Positions 41,577 to 49,458 of a DNA stretch of 64,000 nucleotides are shown here, in pieces (within the stretch, counting starts at the first letter, position 1; every line of letters starts with the position of its first letter). Source of the DNA: Pseudorhizobium tarimense (GTDB lineage: Bacteria > Pseudomonadota > Alphaproteobacteria > Rhizobiales > Rhizobiaceae). Under the pieces are notes generated by a model. The model was not told where the DNA came from and did no database searches. It was given only the letters and a program-made list of their open reading frames with translations. Both the position numbers and the translations under genes were made by a program. Location: the NCBI RefSeq assembly GCF_022968135.1, contig NZ_JALJRA010000004.1, positions 199,538-263,537 of the forward strand. Direction: 5' to 3'.

Positions 41577-42486
41577 CCTGCCCCAGCGACTGATTGCGCG
41601 CCAACTGCCAGAACCGCTCCGCCATATCGGGCAGCGGCCGCACAGTACGGAATAGAGCCACCTGGACAGGTACCGCCCAATCCATAGGGCCGGCAATGGC
41701 GAGGCCACCACCGGGGGAAAGCTCGTCGGCAGCGAGGCTCTCCGGGATCCATGCAACACCTTTGCCTTCAAGTGCGAGTGCCATGAGCACCATCGCAAGG
41801 TGAGAGCTGAAGACGTTGTGCAGATGCAGTTCCTCAGTTCGCTGAGAGAGTGCGGACACGAGGATCCGGCCCATGCCGGATGTCCCCTCGAACATCAACC
41901 AAGGAACCGGCCGTGCGGGCGAGCCCGGCAACCTGTAGATCGCTTGTCCTTCGTTATCGCGACGGCTGACAGGGACGAGCCGTTCATGCGAGAGAGTCAA
42001 CATCGGGAACTCCCTTTCTGACAGGCGCGTCGCGGTGCCGGGATGGTGGTGGCACAGCAGGAAATGGGCCTCACCCGCGAGCATGAGCCGTTCGCACTCG
42101 TTCATGTTGTCGGAGAGGAGCCTGATCGGCATTGTCGACGCCAGGGATCCAAGCCCCTGCACCCATCCCGGAAAGAACGTATAGGAGAGCGCGTGGGTGG
42201 AGGCGACGGTCAACGTTGCCGTTGAGCTTCGCAATTGCTGCAGCTCGTGCTTCGACCTTTCCAGCCGACGGATGACATCATCGGCGGCTTCAACCATGAC
42301 CTTCCCAGCCTCGGTCAGCGCCAGTCGATGACTGCTGCGGTCGATCAAGGTCGAGCCGCACCATGCCTCCAGCGACTTGATCCGTCTACCGAAGGCTGGT
42401 TGGGTAATATTCCTGATCTCGGCCGCGCGGGAGAAGTTGAGCGTCTTCGCCAAGACCTGAAGGTCCAATAACCACGCCGTGTCCAT
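41542..42486 (-). CDS. LysR-family regulator, divergent from the D-tartrate dehydratase gene
   Basis: 314 residues. Winged-helix domain WLLDLQVLAKTLNFSRAAEI, ITQPAFGRRIKSLEAWCGST and DRSSHRLALTEAGKVMVEAA; the rest is the effector-binding domain. The sequence style (HTH with FGRRIKSLE, long C-terminal VPVQVALFRT) is close to HypT/YjiE-like regulators. Divergent placement from tarD, 207 bases apart, suggests it controls tartrate use, while the other LysR controls transport. Confidence 0.85.
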   Translation of the reverse strand: MDTAWLLDLQVLAKTLNFSRAAEIRNITQPAFGRRIKSLEAWCGSTLIDRSSHRLALTEAGKVMVEAADDVIRRLERSKHELQQLRSSTATLTVASTHALSYTFFPGWVQGLGSLASTMPIRLLSDNMNECERLMLAGEAHFLLCHHHPGTATRLSEREFPMLTLSHERLVPVSRRDNEGQAIYRLPGSPARPVPWLMFEGTSGMGRILVSALSQRTEELHLHNVFSSHLAMVLMALALEGKGVAWIPESLAADELSPGGGLAIAGPMDWAVPVQVALFRTVRPLPDMAERFWQLARNQSLGQVSSVAGPVSAP

Positions 42487-42693
42487 GTCCCCTCCGCCAG
42501 TGCATGATCGGCATCACGTATAGCATGGCGCGCGCCAGTACGGCATATAATCAAAAGCTCCCCGTGAACTACTCGCAATGCCGAATTGGCACCGAACTGT
42601 TGAGGATCAGCATTGGCCTTCTGTCGGTGCCGCACGTACCATCAGGGTCTGCCCGAAAGAACCGGCACGACCGACGCGAAGGAACAGCATCCC

Positions 42694-43857
42694 ATGCGAA
42701 TTATCGACATCTGTGAGGTCACCAAGCCAATCGCTTCTCCCATTCGCAACGCCTATATCGATTTCAGCAAGATGACCGCGAGCCTGGTGGCGGTTGTTAC
42801 CGATGTCGTTCGCGATGGACGCAGGGTGATCGGCTATGGCTTCAACTCCAATGGCCGATATGGGCAAGGCGGTCTGATACGAGAGCGGTTCAGGGATCGC
42901 ATTCTGGAGGCCGCTCCGGAGAGCCTCCTGAACGAGGCCCGGGACAACCTCGACCCGCACAAGATCTGGTCCGCAATGATGGCTAACGAAAAGCCGGGCG
43001 GTCATGGCGAACGCTCGGTCGCGGTCGGAACCATAGACATGGCCGTGTGGGATGCGGTTGCGAAGATTGCAGACAAACCCCTCTTCCGGTTACTCGCCGA
43101 CATGAAGGGCGTTGAGGCAAACCCGAAGGTGTTTGTCTATGCCGCAGGTGGCTATTATTATCCCGGCAAGGACGATAGCGCCCTGCGCCGCGAAATGCGC
43201 GGCTACCTCGATCGTGGCTATACTGTGGTCAAGATGAAGATCGGCGGCGCTTCCATTGATGACGATCGGCGTCGGATCGAGGCCGTGCTGGATGAAATCG
43301 GCGCAGATGCACAGCTCGCGGTGGACGCCAACGGGCGTTTTGATCTGGAGACGGCGATTACCTACGCCAAGATGCTGCGCCAGTACCCGCTCTTCTGGTA
43401 CGAAGAGATCGGCGACCCGCTGGACTACGCGCTGCAGGCGGCAATGTCCGAGTTCTACGAAGCCCCCATGGCAACAGGAGAGAACCTGTTTTCGCACCAG
43501 GATGCGCGCAACCTCCTGAGGTATGGAGGGATGCGGCCGGACCGGGATTATCTGCAGTTCGATTGCGCCCTGTCCTATGGGCTGGTGGAATATCTGAAGA
43601 CCTTGGACGTCCTGCACCAGTTCGGCTGGTCCCCTTCCCGCTGCATCCCCCATGGCGGCCACCAAATGTCTCTCAACATCGCTGCCGGTTTGGGACTTGG
43701 AGGCAATGAGAGCTATCCCGATCTATTCCAACCCTATGGCGGATTTCCGGATGGTGTCCGGGTCGTCGACGGATTCATCACCATGCCGGAGCTTCCGGGA
43801 TTAGGGTTCGAAGGGAAGTCGGATCTGATCAAGGTGATGCGAGACCTGGCGACCTGA
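42694..43857 (+). CDS. tarD: D(-)-tartrate dehydratase, enolase superfamily
   Basis: 387 residues. Dehydrates D-tartrate to oxaloacetate. Key residues sit exactly two positions below those of the Bradyrhizobium TarD enzyme: Lys180/Lys182 (KMKIGG), metal ligands Asp211 (VDANGRF), Glu237 (WYEEIGDP) and Glu263 (ATGENLF), and the histidine of CIPHGGHQ. The length also agrees (389 in Bradyrhizobium). ATG 42694 follows AAGGA by ten bases; 27 upstream codons are open but lack homology. It adjoins genes for tartrate dehydrogenases and a carboxylate transporter. Confidence 0.85.
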   Translation: MRIIDICEVTKPIASPIRNAYIDFSKMTASLVAVVTDVVRDGRRVIGYGFNSNGRYGQGGLIRERFRDRILEAAPESLLNEARDNLDPHKIWSAMMANEKPGGHGERSVAVGTIDMAVWDAVAKIADKPLFRLLADMKGVEANPKVFVYAAGGYYYPGKDDSALRREMRGYLDRGYTVVKMKIGGASIDDDRRRIEAVLDEIGADAQLAVDANGRFDLETAITYAKMLRQYPLFWYEEIGDPLDYALQAAMSEFYEAPMATGENLFSHQDARNLLRYGGMRPDRDYLQFDCALSYGLVEYLKTLDVLHQFGWSPSRCIPHGGHQMSLNIAAGLGLGGNESYPDLFQPYGGFPDGVRVVDGFITMPELPGLGFEGKSDLIKVMRDLAT

Positions 43858-43880
43858 CCCAGGAGCATACCTCCCGCCGG

Positions 43881-44735
43881 CTACTCAAGAGTCTCAGCCG
43901 ACAGGTCTGTGTCCGTCTGATCAAGAAGCGCCTGTGCACGTTCAACGACCGGCCGGTCGATCATCTTGCCATCGAGCTGCACGACGCCGCCTTTCGCCAA
44001 GCTGGCGGCAGCAACGATCCGACGCGCCTGGTCGACCTCGGCCTTCGTCGGCGCAAAGCCCTCATTAACAGCCGCCACCTGCCGCGGGTGCAGACATAGC
44101 TTTGCAGTGAAGCCGAGAGCGCGGGCGCGTGCAATGTCGACAGCCAGCATCGCCGCGTCCTCGAGATCGACGGTGACCCCATCAATCGGCGGCGGCAAGC
44201 CTGCGTGACGCGACGCGATAGTGATCTGCAACCGCACCGGATCTAGGCTCGCACCAGTGTCCGGAATGCGCGCATCGAGCCCGAAGTCGAGATTGCCGAA
44301 GGCAATGCGGCAGACACATGACAGGGTCGCAATCTCCTGGACCTCTATGTAGCCTTCGACACTTTCGATAAGGGGGATCAAGCGACGGCCGGGCAAGTGG
44401 CGGGACACGTGGCTCAATGCAGCGACATTCGCCTTCGGGACCATGATGAGCGCTTCGCCGAAACCGGCGAGCGCCTCGATGTCGGAGGCAAACCAGGGCG
44501 TATCGGCGCCGTTGATGCGAAGAACGCCCGCCCCGCCCTGAGCGAACCAAGCCATGGCGGCGGACCGCGCCGTTTCCTTTTCGTCCGGTACAACTGCATC
44601 CTCCAGATCGATGATGATGGTGTCGGCACCAGAGGCGGTGGCCTTGGCGAAACGGTCGGGACGGTTACCCGGAACGAAGAGATAGCTCGCCGGCTGCCTC
44701 CGATCTGCAGTTCGCGACTCTTGAGCGTCAGTCAT
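43881..44735 (-). CDS. ccl: CitE/HpcH-type lyase, probable (S)-citramalyl-CoA lyase
   Basis: 284 residues. TIM-barrel lyase of the citrate-lyase beta-chain family: SYLFVPGNRPDRFAKA, ADTIIIDLEDAVVPDEK, LRINGADTPW, LIPLIESVEGY, AFGNLDFGLD and KLCLHPRQVAAV. The magnesium ligands Glu (IESVEG) and Asp (GNLDFGLD) are intact. With the CoA-transferase and hydratase in the same operon it would cleave citramalyl-CoA to acetyl-CoA and pyruvate, the last step of itaconate degradation. ATG 44735 overlaps the end of the hydratase gene by eight bases; a longer frame upstream is only overlap. L-malyl-CoA lyase activity is the main alternative. Confidence 0.75.
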   Translation of the reverse strand: MTDAQESRTADRRQPASYLFVPGNRPDRFAKATASGADTIIIDLEDAVVPDEKETARSAAMAWFAQGGAGVLRINGADTPWFASDIEALAGFGEALIMVPKANVAALSHVSRHLPGRRLIPLIESVEGYIEVQEIATLSCVCRIAFGNLDFGLDARIPDTGASLDPVRLQITIASRHAGLPPPIDGVTVDLEDAAMLAVDIARARALGFTAKLCLHPRQVAAVNEGFAPTKAEVDQARRIVAAASLAKGGVVQLDGKMIDRPVVERAQALLDQTDTDLSAETLE

Positions 44736-45585
44736 CGAAACTCGCCGTTGCCTGCATGGCGAGTTCCCCTTCGGGGCCCCGCGCCCAGAGTGACAAGCCG
44801 CCATGATTTTCGGAGGTGACGGCCTCCAGATGGAACGGGCGATCAACGAAGAGCGGCGCCATCGCCCGGAAGGCGAAACAACAGATCGGAGCACCGTCCC
44901 TGCAACGGGTAGCGAGTCCGTGCAGCAGCGTAGCGACCAGGGGCCCGTGCACGACAAGATCGCGATAGCCCTCCACCAGCCGGGCATAGGACTGGTCGTA
45001 ATGGATGCGATGGCCGTTGTCAGTCAGTGCGGAGTAATGGAAAAGCAGCACGGGGTCCGGTACCAAAACTTCCGACCACCGCGCGTCGTCCGGTGCTGAA
45101 TCGGGAGAGGCGCCTGGACCACCCGCCAGGGCCGCTTCGCGAAAGACGAGGTCCTGCTCCTCCTCAATGCAGAGCGTGCTCGCGTGTGAAATCCGGTGGC
45201 GGATCGTCACGACGCCGAGACGGCCCGACCGGCCAGTCTTCATGGAGACATCGATGATTTCGCTCTCACGGATCGCCTCCGCCCCGACCAACAGCGGCGC
45301 GTGATAGACAAGTCGGCCGCCGGCCCACATGCGGCGCGGCAGGCCGATCTCCGGCACGAACAGGCCGCGCCTCGGATGCCCGTCCGGCCCCAGTTCGCTA
45401 CGCCGCGCCACCGGATTGAAGAACATCCAGTGCCAGGCAGGCGGGAGGGATGCGCCACCTCCCGGCACACTGTCGAGGTCAAGCGCCGCTGCCAACGCCG
45501 CAGCGCGAGCCGGCGAGATGACCGCGCGCCGACACTCTGTCCGGCCGATAGCTTCCCTGCCGTCCGGGATAATGTCCGAAGGCAT
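44728..45585 (-). CDS. ich: MaoC/HTD2-type enoyl-CoA hydratase, probable itaconyl-CoA or mesaconyl-C4-CoA hydratase
   Basis: 285 residues, double hot-dog fold of the FAS1-like/HTD2 type: an N-terminal hot-dog with HWMFFNPVARRSELGPDGHP and GRLVYHAPLLVG, and a C-terminal one with the catalytic-type motif FHYSALTDNGHRIHYDQSYA and VVHGPLVATLL. Relatives are 3-methylfumaryl-CoA hydratase and itaconyl-CoA hydratase (Pseudomonas aeruginosa PA0878, similar length), both making citramalyl-CoA. It lies between the lyase gene and an MmgE/PrpD gene in one transcript, matching that pathway. Confidence 0.75.
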   Translation of the reverse strand: MPSDIIPDGREAIGRTECRRAVISPARAAALAAALDLDSVPGGGASLPPAWHWMFFNPVARRSELGPDGHPRRGLFVPEIGLPRRMWAGGRLVYHAPLLVGAEAIRESEIIDVSMKTGRSGRLGVVTIRHRISHASTLCIEEEQDLVFREAALAGGPGASPDSAPDDARWSEVLVPDPVLLFHYSALTDNGHRIHYDQSYARLVEGYRDLVVHGPLVATLLHGLATRCRDGAPICCFAFRAMAPLFVDRPFHLEAVTSENHGGLSLWARGPEGELAMQATASFDD

Positions 45586-45610
45586 CGCTCCTCCTTCCTT
45601 CTCGCGCGAG

Positions 45611-47080
45611 CTATGCCAGGCTTAGCCAGTCCAGCAGGTCAAAAATCAGTCCGACATCGGAAGCCTCGTCCAGCGACCACACGAAATCGACGACCTGCTG
45701 CATGCGATCCGCGTCTATCAGACCATCAGCGCAGTCCCTAAACTTGCCTTCCAGCTCTGCATCGGAGAGTGGATTGTGCGGGCTGCCGCGATAGTCTTCA
45801 TTCGCCCAGCGCTCGATATGCCGGCCGTCTTTCGTCGTTACCTCGATCTTCGATCGGATGCGATCCCAGCCCATGTCCTCAATGGACTGGTCGAAGGCGG
45901 TTTCGATCCGCCGCTGCATGTCCTGGGACGCCTTCGAGGAGACGAATTCGTCGGTAAATTCCGCCTTGCCGGCGCGACCTGCGAGTATTATGGCAGTCAG
46001 CAGGAACGCGAACGAGAATTTTCCCTCGAGTTCCGTTGTCGCGATACGGAAGCGGATGGGGCCAAGCACGTTGCTGCCGGCCTTCAGCCTCACCGACACG
46101 ATGTCTTCTGCCGCAAGGCCATTCTCGCGCATCAGGAAGAGCATCGCATCCATACTGGGATGAGTAAGCACGCCCGACGGATACGGTTTGATCGAGATGC
46201 CGGGGCTCACGATCGTGTGCGGCTTGCCGAAGCGATCGCGCACCAGCGCCGGCTCGCCCCCTGGTCCGGCAATCGCCAGATACCCCCAACGACCATCGAG
46301 TGCCTCCGGATTGGCGGACAGGCCGTGACGAGAAAGCAGCGCCGCCGTCACGCCGTTTTCGGCTGCCCGGCCGACGTGCATCGGCTTCGTCATCGTCCCA
46401 AACCCGGCGCGGATGCCGGATGCCATCGAGGCGGCAAGGCCTAGCGCCTGCGCCACGCCGGCAGCATCGAGGCCAAGCATCTTCGCCGCCGCAGCGGCCG
46501 CCGCAAAGGTGCCGATGGTTCCGGATGTGTGGAATCCACGCATGTAGTGGTCCGGATTGATCGCCTCGGCGACCTTGCAGCCCACCTCGAACCCGGCCAG
46601 GAAGGCCGTCAGGAAGCGCTTGCCGTCGACGGGATGTCCTGTCTCCTTGGCGACAAGATCCGAAATTGTAAGCGCCGCGATCAGCGGCGGCATCGTCGGA
46701 TGCATCAGCAATCCATAGGGGCGGCCGGGACCCTCCGCGAGTTGTGTGTCGTCCCAATCCATCGCATGACCGGCCGTCCCGCCCCAGAGAGCGGCGAGAT
46801 GGGCGGGCACCCAGCTTGCCGCCCTGCCTATCAAACGGGCCTGGGGTGTGCCGCCAAGGCTCTCGACATAGGCACCGAGTGGTTTCATGCCCGGCTGTTC
46901 CGATCCGGCGAGTGCCACGGCGAGACCGTCGAGCACGCAGCGCCGGGCGAGCCAGAGCGTCTCGTTGTCGAGATCGTCATAGTCGAGGTCGGCGACGAAG
47001 CTGGCGGCGGCTTTTGTAAGACCGGCAAGATGGACGTGCGGATCATCGCTCGCGGCGGACGTCATCGGATGCTGGTTCAC
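45611..47080 (-). CDS. MmgE/PrpD-family protein (paralogue 1)
   Basis: 489 residues. The family includes 2-methylcitrate dehydratase and cis-aconitate decarboxylase. Features seen: GHAMDWDDTQLAEGPGRP, AFLAGFEVGCKVAEAINPDHY, GFHTSGTIGTFAAAAAAAKML, FGTMTKPMHVGRAAENGVTA and ISIKPYPSGVLTHPSMDAM. The best start is GTG 47080, seven bases after GGGAGG; ATG 47065 lies inside. An MmgE/PrpD gene is also part of the P. aeruginosa itaconate locus (PA0881), where its role is unclear. Function is therefore described only at family level. Confidence 0.85.
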   Translation of the reverse strand: MNQHPMTSAASDDPHVHLAGLTKAAASFVADLDYDDLDNETLWLARRCVLDGLAVALAGSEQPGMKPLGAYVESLGGTPQARLIGRAASWVPAHLAALWGGTAGHAMDWDDTQLAEGPGRPYGLLMHPTMPPLIAALTISDLVAKETGHPVDGKRFLTAFLAGFEVGCKVAEAINPDHYMRGFHTSGTIGTFAAAAAAAKMLGLDAAGVAQALGLAASMASGIRAGFGTMTKPMHVGRAAENGVTAALLSRHGLSANPEALDGRWGYLAIAGPGGEPALVRDRFGKPHTIVSPGISIKPYPSGVLTHPSMDAMLFLMRENGLAAEDIVSVRLKAGSNVLGPIRFRIATTELEGKFSFAFLLTAIILAGRAGKAEFTDEFVSSKASQDMQRRIETAFDQSIEDMGWDRIRSKIEVTTKDGRHIERWANEDYRGSPHNPLSDAELEGKFRDCADGLIDADRMQQVVDFVWSLDEASDVGLIFDLLDWLSLA

Positions 47081-47122
47081 GGTCTTCCTCCCAGGGTACG
47101 TATCTGCGCATGTCTCTTTGGT

Positions 47123-48244
47123 TCAGCCGAACTCCCGGCGGATCGCTGCACCGTCGGTATCGATGGACGGAACCGGTCCGAATGCAGGAGCCCTGCCCCG
47201 CCGGCGTGCCGGCGGGGCAGGCACGGAAACCGTGCCGCCATCCATTTCGACGTCGATCCGTCTCAGATGCGGGTGCTCGGCCAGGTCGAGCGGTGTGTTG
47301 ACCATGGCGTAGGCGATGCCTGCCGCGTCAAGGCGTTCGATCATCGTCTCGTGCGACTCCGCGGCGAACGCTGTCTCGATCAGGTCGTCCACCACCGTAC
47401 GGTTCTCAATCCGGCGGAAGGCGTCGCTGAAGCGCGGATCTGTCCGGAGCGAGGCGTCGCCCATGACGATGCCGCAGAAGGAATGCCATTCGCGCTCGTT
47501 CTGGATAGATATCAGGACACCTCGCCCGTCAGCGCAGGTGAAGACGCCGTAGGGTGCAATCGAAGGGTGGCGCAGCCCCATGCGCGGCGGGTTCGTGCCT
47601 GCGCCCTCCGCCTGGAGCAGCGGCACCGCCATCCAGTCGGCCATGGCGTCGAACATGGCAACGTCGATCACGGCTCCACGGCTGGATAATCCTCGTTCGA
47701 TCAGCGCCTCGAGGATCGCCGCATGCGCATACATGCCGGTGCCGATATCGCAGACCGAAATACCAACACGCGCGGCCTCCTCAGGAGTACCGGTCACCGA
47801 TGCCAGCCCGCTTTCCGCCTGGATCAGGAGATCGTAGGCCTTGCGATCGCGATGCGGCCCGTGGTCGCCGTAGCCGGAAATGTGGCACTGGACCAGCGTC
47901 GGGTTGAGCCCCTCCAGCACGTCCACGCCGAGCCCGAGGCGGCCTACGGCGCCGGGTGCGAGGTTTTCGACGAAGACGTCCGCCTTGACGAGCATCGCCT
48001 TCAGCACCGCCAGGTCCTCCGCCTGCTTCAAATCGAGCGCAATCGACTGCTTGCCGCGATTGAGCCAGACGAAATAGGACGAGTGCCCCTTAGCCAGCCT
48101 GTCATAATTCCGCGCGAAATCGCCTTCTGGGCGCTCGACCTTGATCACCCGCGCACCGGCATCCGCCAATCGCGAGGTGCAGAACGGAGCTGCAACCGCC
48201 TGTTCCAGCGAGACGACGAGCAATCCATCGAGGGGTCCGACCAT
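47123..48244 (-). CDS. ict: CaiB/BaiF-type CoA-transferase, probable itaconate CoA-transferase
   Basis: 373 residues. Formyl-CoA-transferase fold: LLVVSLEQAVAAPFCTSRLA, GARVIKVERPEGDFARNYD, WLNRGKQSIALDLK, KAYDLLIQAESG with the catalytic aspartate, and MFDAMADWMAVPLL. It activates a dicarboxylate using CoA from an acyl-CoA donor, commonly succinyl-CoA. In the P. aeruginosa itaconate pathway the Ict enzyme (PA0882) belongs to this family. Its 3' part contains a 28-bp palindrome. It lies between acyl-CoA dehydrogenase and MmgE/PrpD genes. Confidence 0.77.
   Translation of the reverse strand: MVGPLDGLLVVSLEQAVAAPFCTSRLADAGARVIKVERPEGDFARNYDRLAKGHSSYFVWLNRGKQSIALDLKQAEDLAVLKAMLVKADVFVENLAPGAVGRLGLGVDVLEGLNPTLVQCHISGYGDHGPHRDRKAYDLLIQAESGLASVTGTPEEAARVGISVCDIGTGMYAHAAILEALIERGLSSRGAVIDVAMFDAMADWMAVPLLQAEGAGTNPPRMGLRHPSIAPYGVFTCADGRGVLISIQNEREWHSFCGIVMGDASLRTDPRFSDAFRRIENRTVVDDLIETAFAAESHETMIERLDAAGIAYAMVNTPLDLAEHPHLRRIDVEMDGGTVSVPAPPARRRGRAPAFGPVPSIDTDGAAIRREFG
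47193..47220. repeat. 28-bp GC-rich palindrome inside the CoA-transferase gene
   Basis: Thirteen-base arms (47193-47205 and 47208-47220) are exact reverse complements around a two-base centre. It encodes the Ala/Arg/Pro-rich end of the CoA-transferase, outside conserved family motifs. It could be a small inserted palindromic element or a chance GC hairpin. Confidence 0.55.
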
Positions 48245-48256
48245 CCTCCAGGCTCC

Positions 48257-49414
48257 TCAATAGGACCGGGGCATGCCAAGCACATGCTCGGACAGATAGG
48301 CGAGGATGAGGTTCGTCGAGATTGGCGCCACCTGGTAGAGCCGCGTCTCGCGGAACTTGCGCTCGACGTCGTATTCCTCCGCGAAACCGAACCCGCCATG
48401 GGTCTGCATGCAGGTATCGGCCGCCTGCCAAGAAGCTTCGGAAGCCAAAAGCTTCGCCATGTTCGCTTCAGGGCCGCAGGCCTCGCCCCGATCGAAGCGC
48501 TCCGCCGCCCGGTAGACCATCAGCTTCGCCGCCTCTGCCGCCGCATAAGCTCGTGCGATTGGGAACTGGACGCCCTGGTTCTGGCCAATCGGTCGGCCGA
48601 AGACGACGCGCTCGTTGGCATAGCGCGTAGAGGTCCTGGTGAACCAGGTGGCGTCGCCGATGCATTCGGCAGCGATCAGGATGCGCTCGGCATTCATGCC
48701 GTCGAGGATGTAGCTGAAACCGTTGCCCTCCTCGCCAATCAGGCTATCGGCCGGAATTTCCACATTGTCGAAGAAGACCTCCGTGGTTGCATGGTTCAGC
48801 ATGGCGCGGATCGGCTTGATGGAGAGCCCGTGGCCGAGGGCCGCCTTCATGTCGACGAGGAAGACTGAGAGCCCGTCGCGCTTGCGCGCCACCTTGTCCT
48901 TCGCCGTTGTTCGGGCGAGCAGGATCATCAGGTCGGAATGCTCGGCGCGCGAGGTCCAGACCTTCTGGCCGTTGATGACGTAGCGATCGCCTCGCTTTTC
49001 GGCGAAGGTGCGGATCGACGTAGTATCGGTTCCAGCCGTCGGCTCCGTCACGCCGAAAGCCTGGAGCCGCGTCTCGCCGGTCGCAATCTTCGGCAGCCAG
49101 AGCATCTTCTGCGCTTCGCTGCCGTGGCGCAGCAACGTCCCCATCGTGTACATCTGCGCGTGCAGTGCGGCCGCATTGCAGCCCTGCGAATGAACCTCTT
49201 CCAAAATGTTGGTGGCGACCGTGATGCCCTGCCCGCTGCCGCCATACTCCTCCGGCACCAGCACGCCCAGAAAGCCGCCATCCGTCATCGCCTTCACGAA
49301 GGCGGTAGGATAAGCCTTTTCGCGATCCAGTTCGCGCCAGTATTCGCCGGGAAAGCCGGCGCAGAGTGACGCTACCGACTGGCGAATTTCGCGGATCGTA
49401 TCGGCATCAACCAT
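48257..49414 (-). CDS. Acyl-CoA dehydrogenase family protein
   Basis: 385 residues. Flavoprotein fold: FGVTEPTAGTDTTSIRTFAE (FAD/substrate region), YVINGQKVWTSRAEHSDLM, GRPIGQNQGVQFPIA and MQTHGGFGFAEEYDVERKFRE. The usual C-terminal YEGT, which carries the catalytic Glu in most members, here reads YQVAPIST, so catalytic base or reaction may differ. The long open frame upstream is only overlap with the next gene. ATG 49414 has GAGGAG at nine bases; ATG 49435 is an alternative. PA0879 of the P. aeruginosa itaconate locus is a counterpart by family and position. Confidence 0.85.
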   Translation of the reverse strand: MVDADTIREIRQSVASLCAGFPGEYWRELDREKAYPTAFVKAMTDGGFLGVLVPEEYGGSGQGITVATNILEEVHSQGCNAAALHAQMYTMGTLLRHGSEAQKMLWLPKIATGETRLQAFGVTEPTAGTDTTSIRTFAEKRGDRYVINGQKVWTSRAEHSDLMILLARTTAKDKVARKRDGLSVFLVDMKAALGHGLSIKPIRAMLNHATTEVFFDNVEIPADSLIGEEGNGFSYILDGMNAERILIAAECIGDATWFTRTSTRYANERVVFGRPIGQNQGVQFPIARAYAAAEAAKLMVYRAAERFDRGEACGPEANMAKLLASEASWQAADTCMQTHGGFGFAEEYDVERKFRETRLYQVAPISTNLILAYLSEHVLGMPRSY

Positions 49415-49458
49415 CGCTGCCTGCTCCTCGTTCATTGCTGCGTTTCTCGCGCCACCGC

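Noticed and set aside
46529..48868. Two long plus-strand frames opposite the MmgE/PrpD, CoA-transferase and acyl-CoA dehydrogenase genes
   Set aside because: Both are antisense to intact enzymes, and their translations are rich in Arg, His and Gly without motifs.
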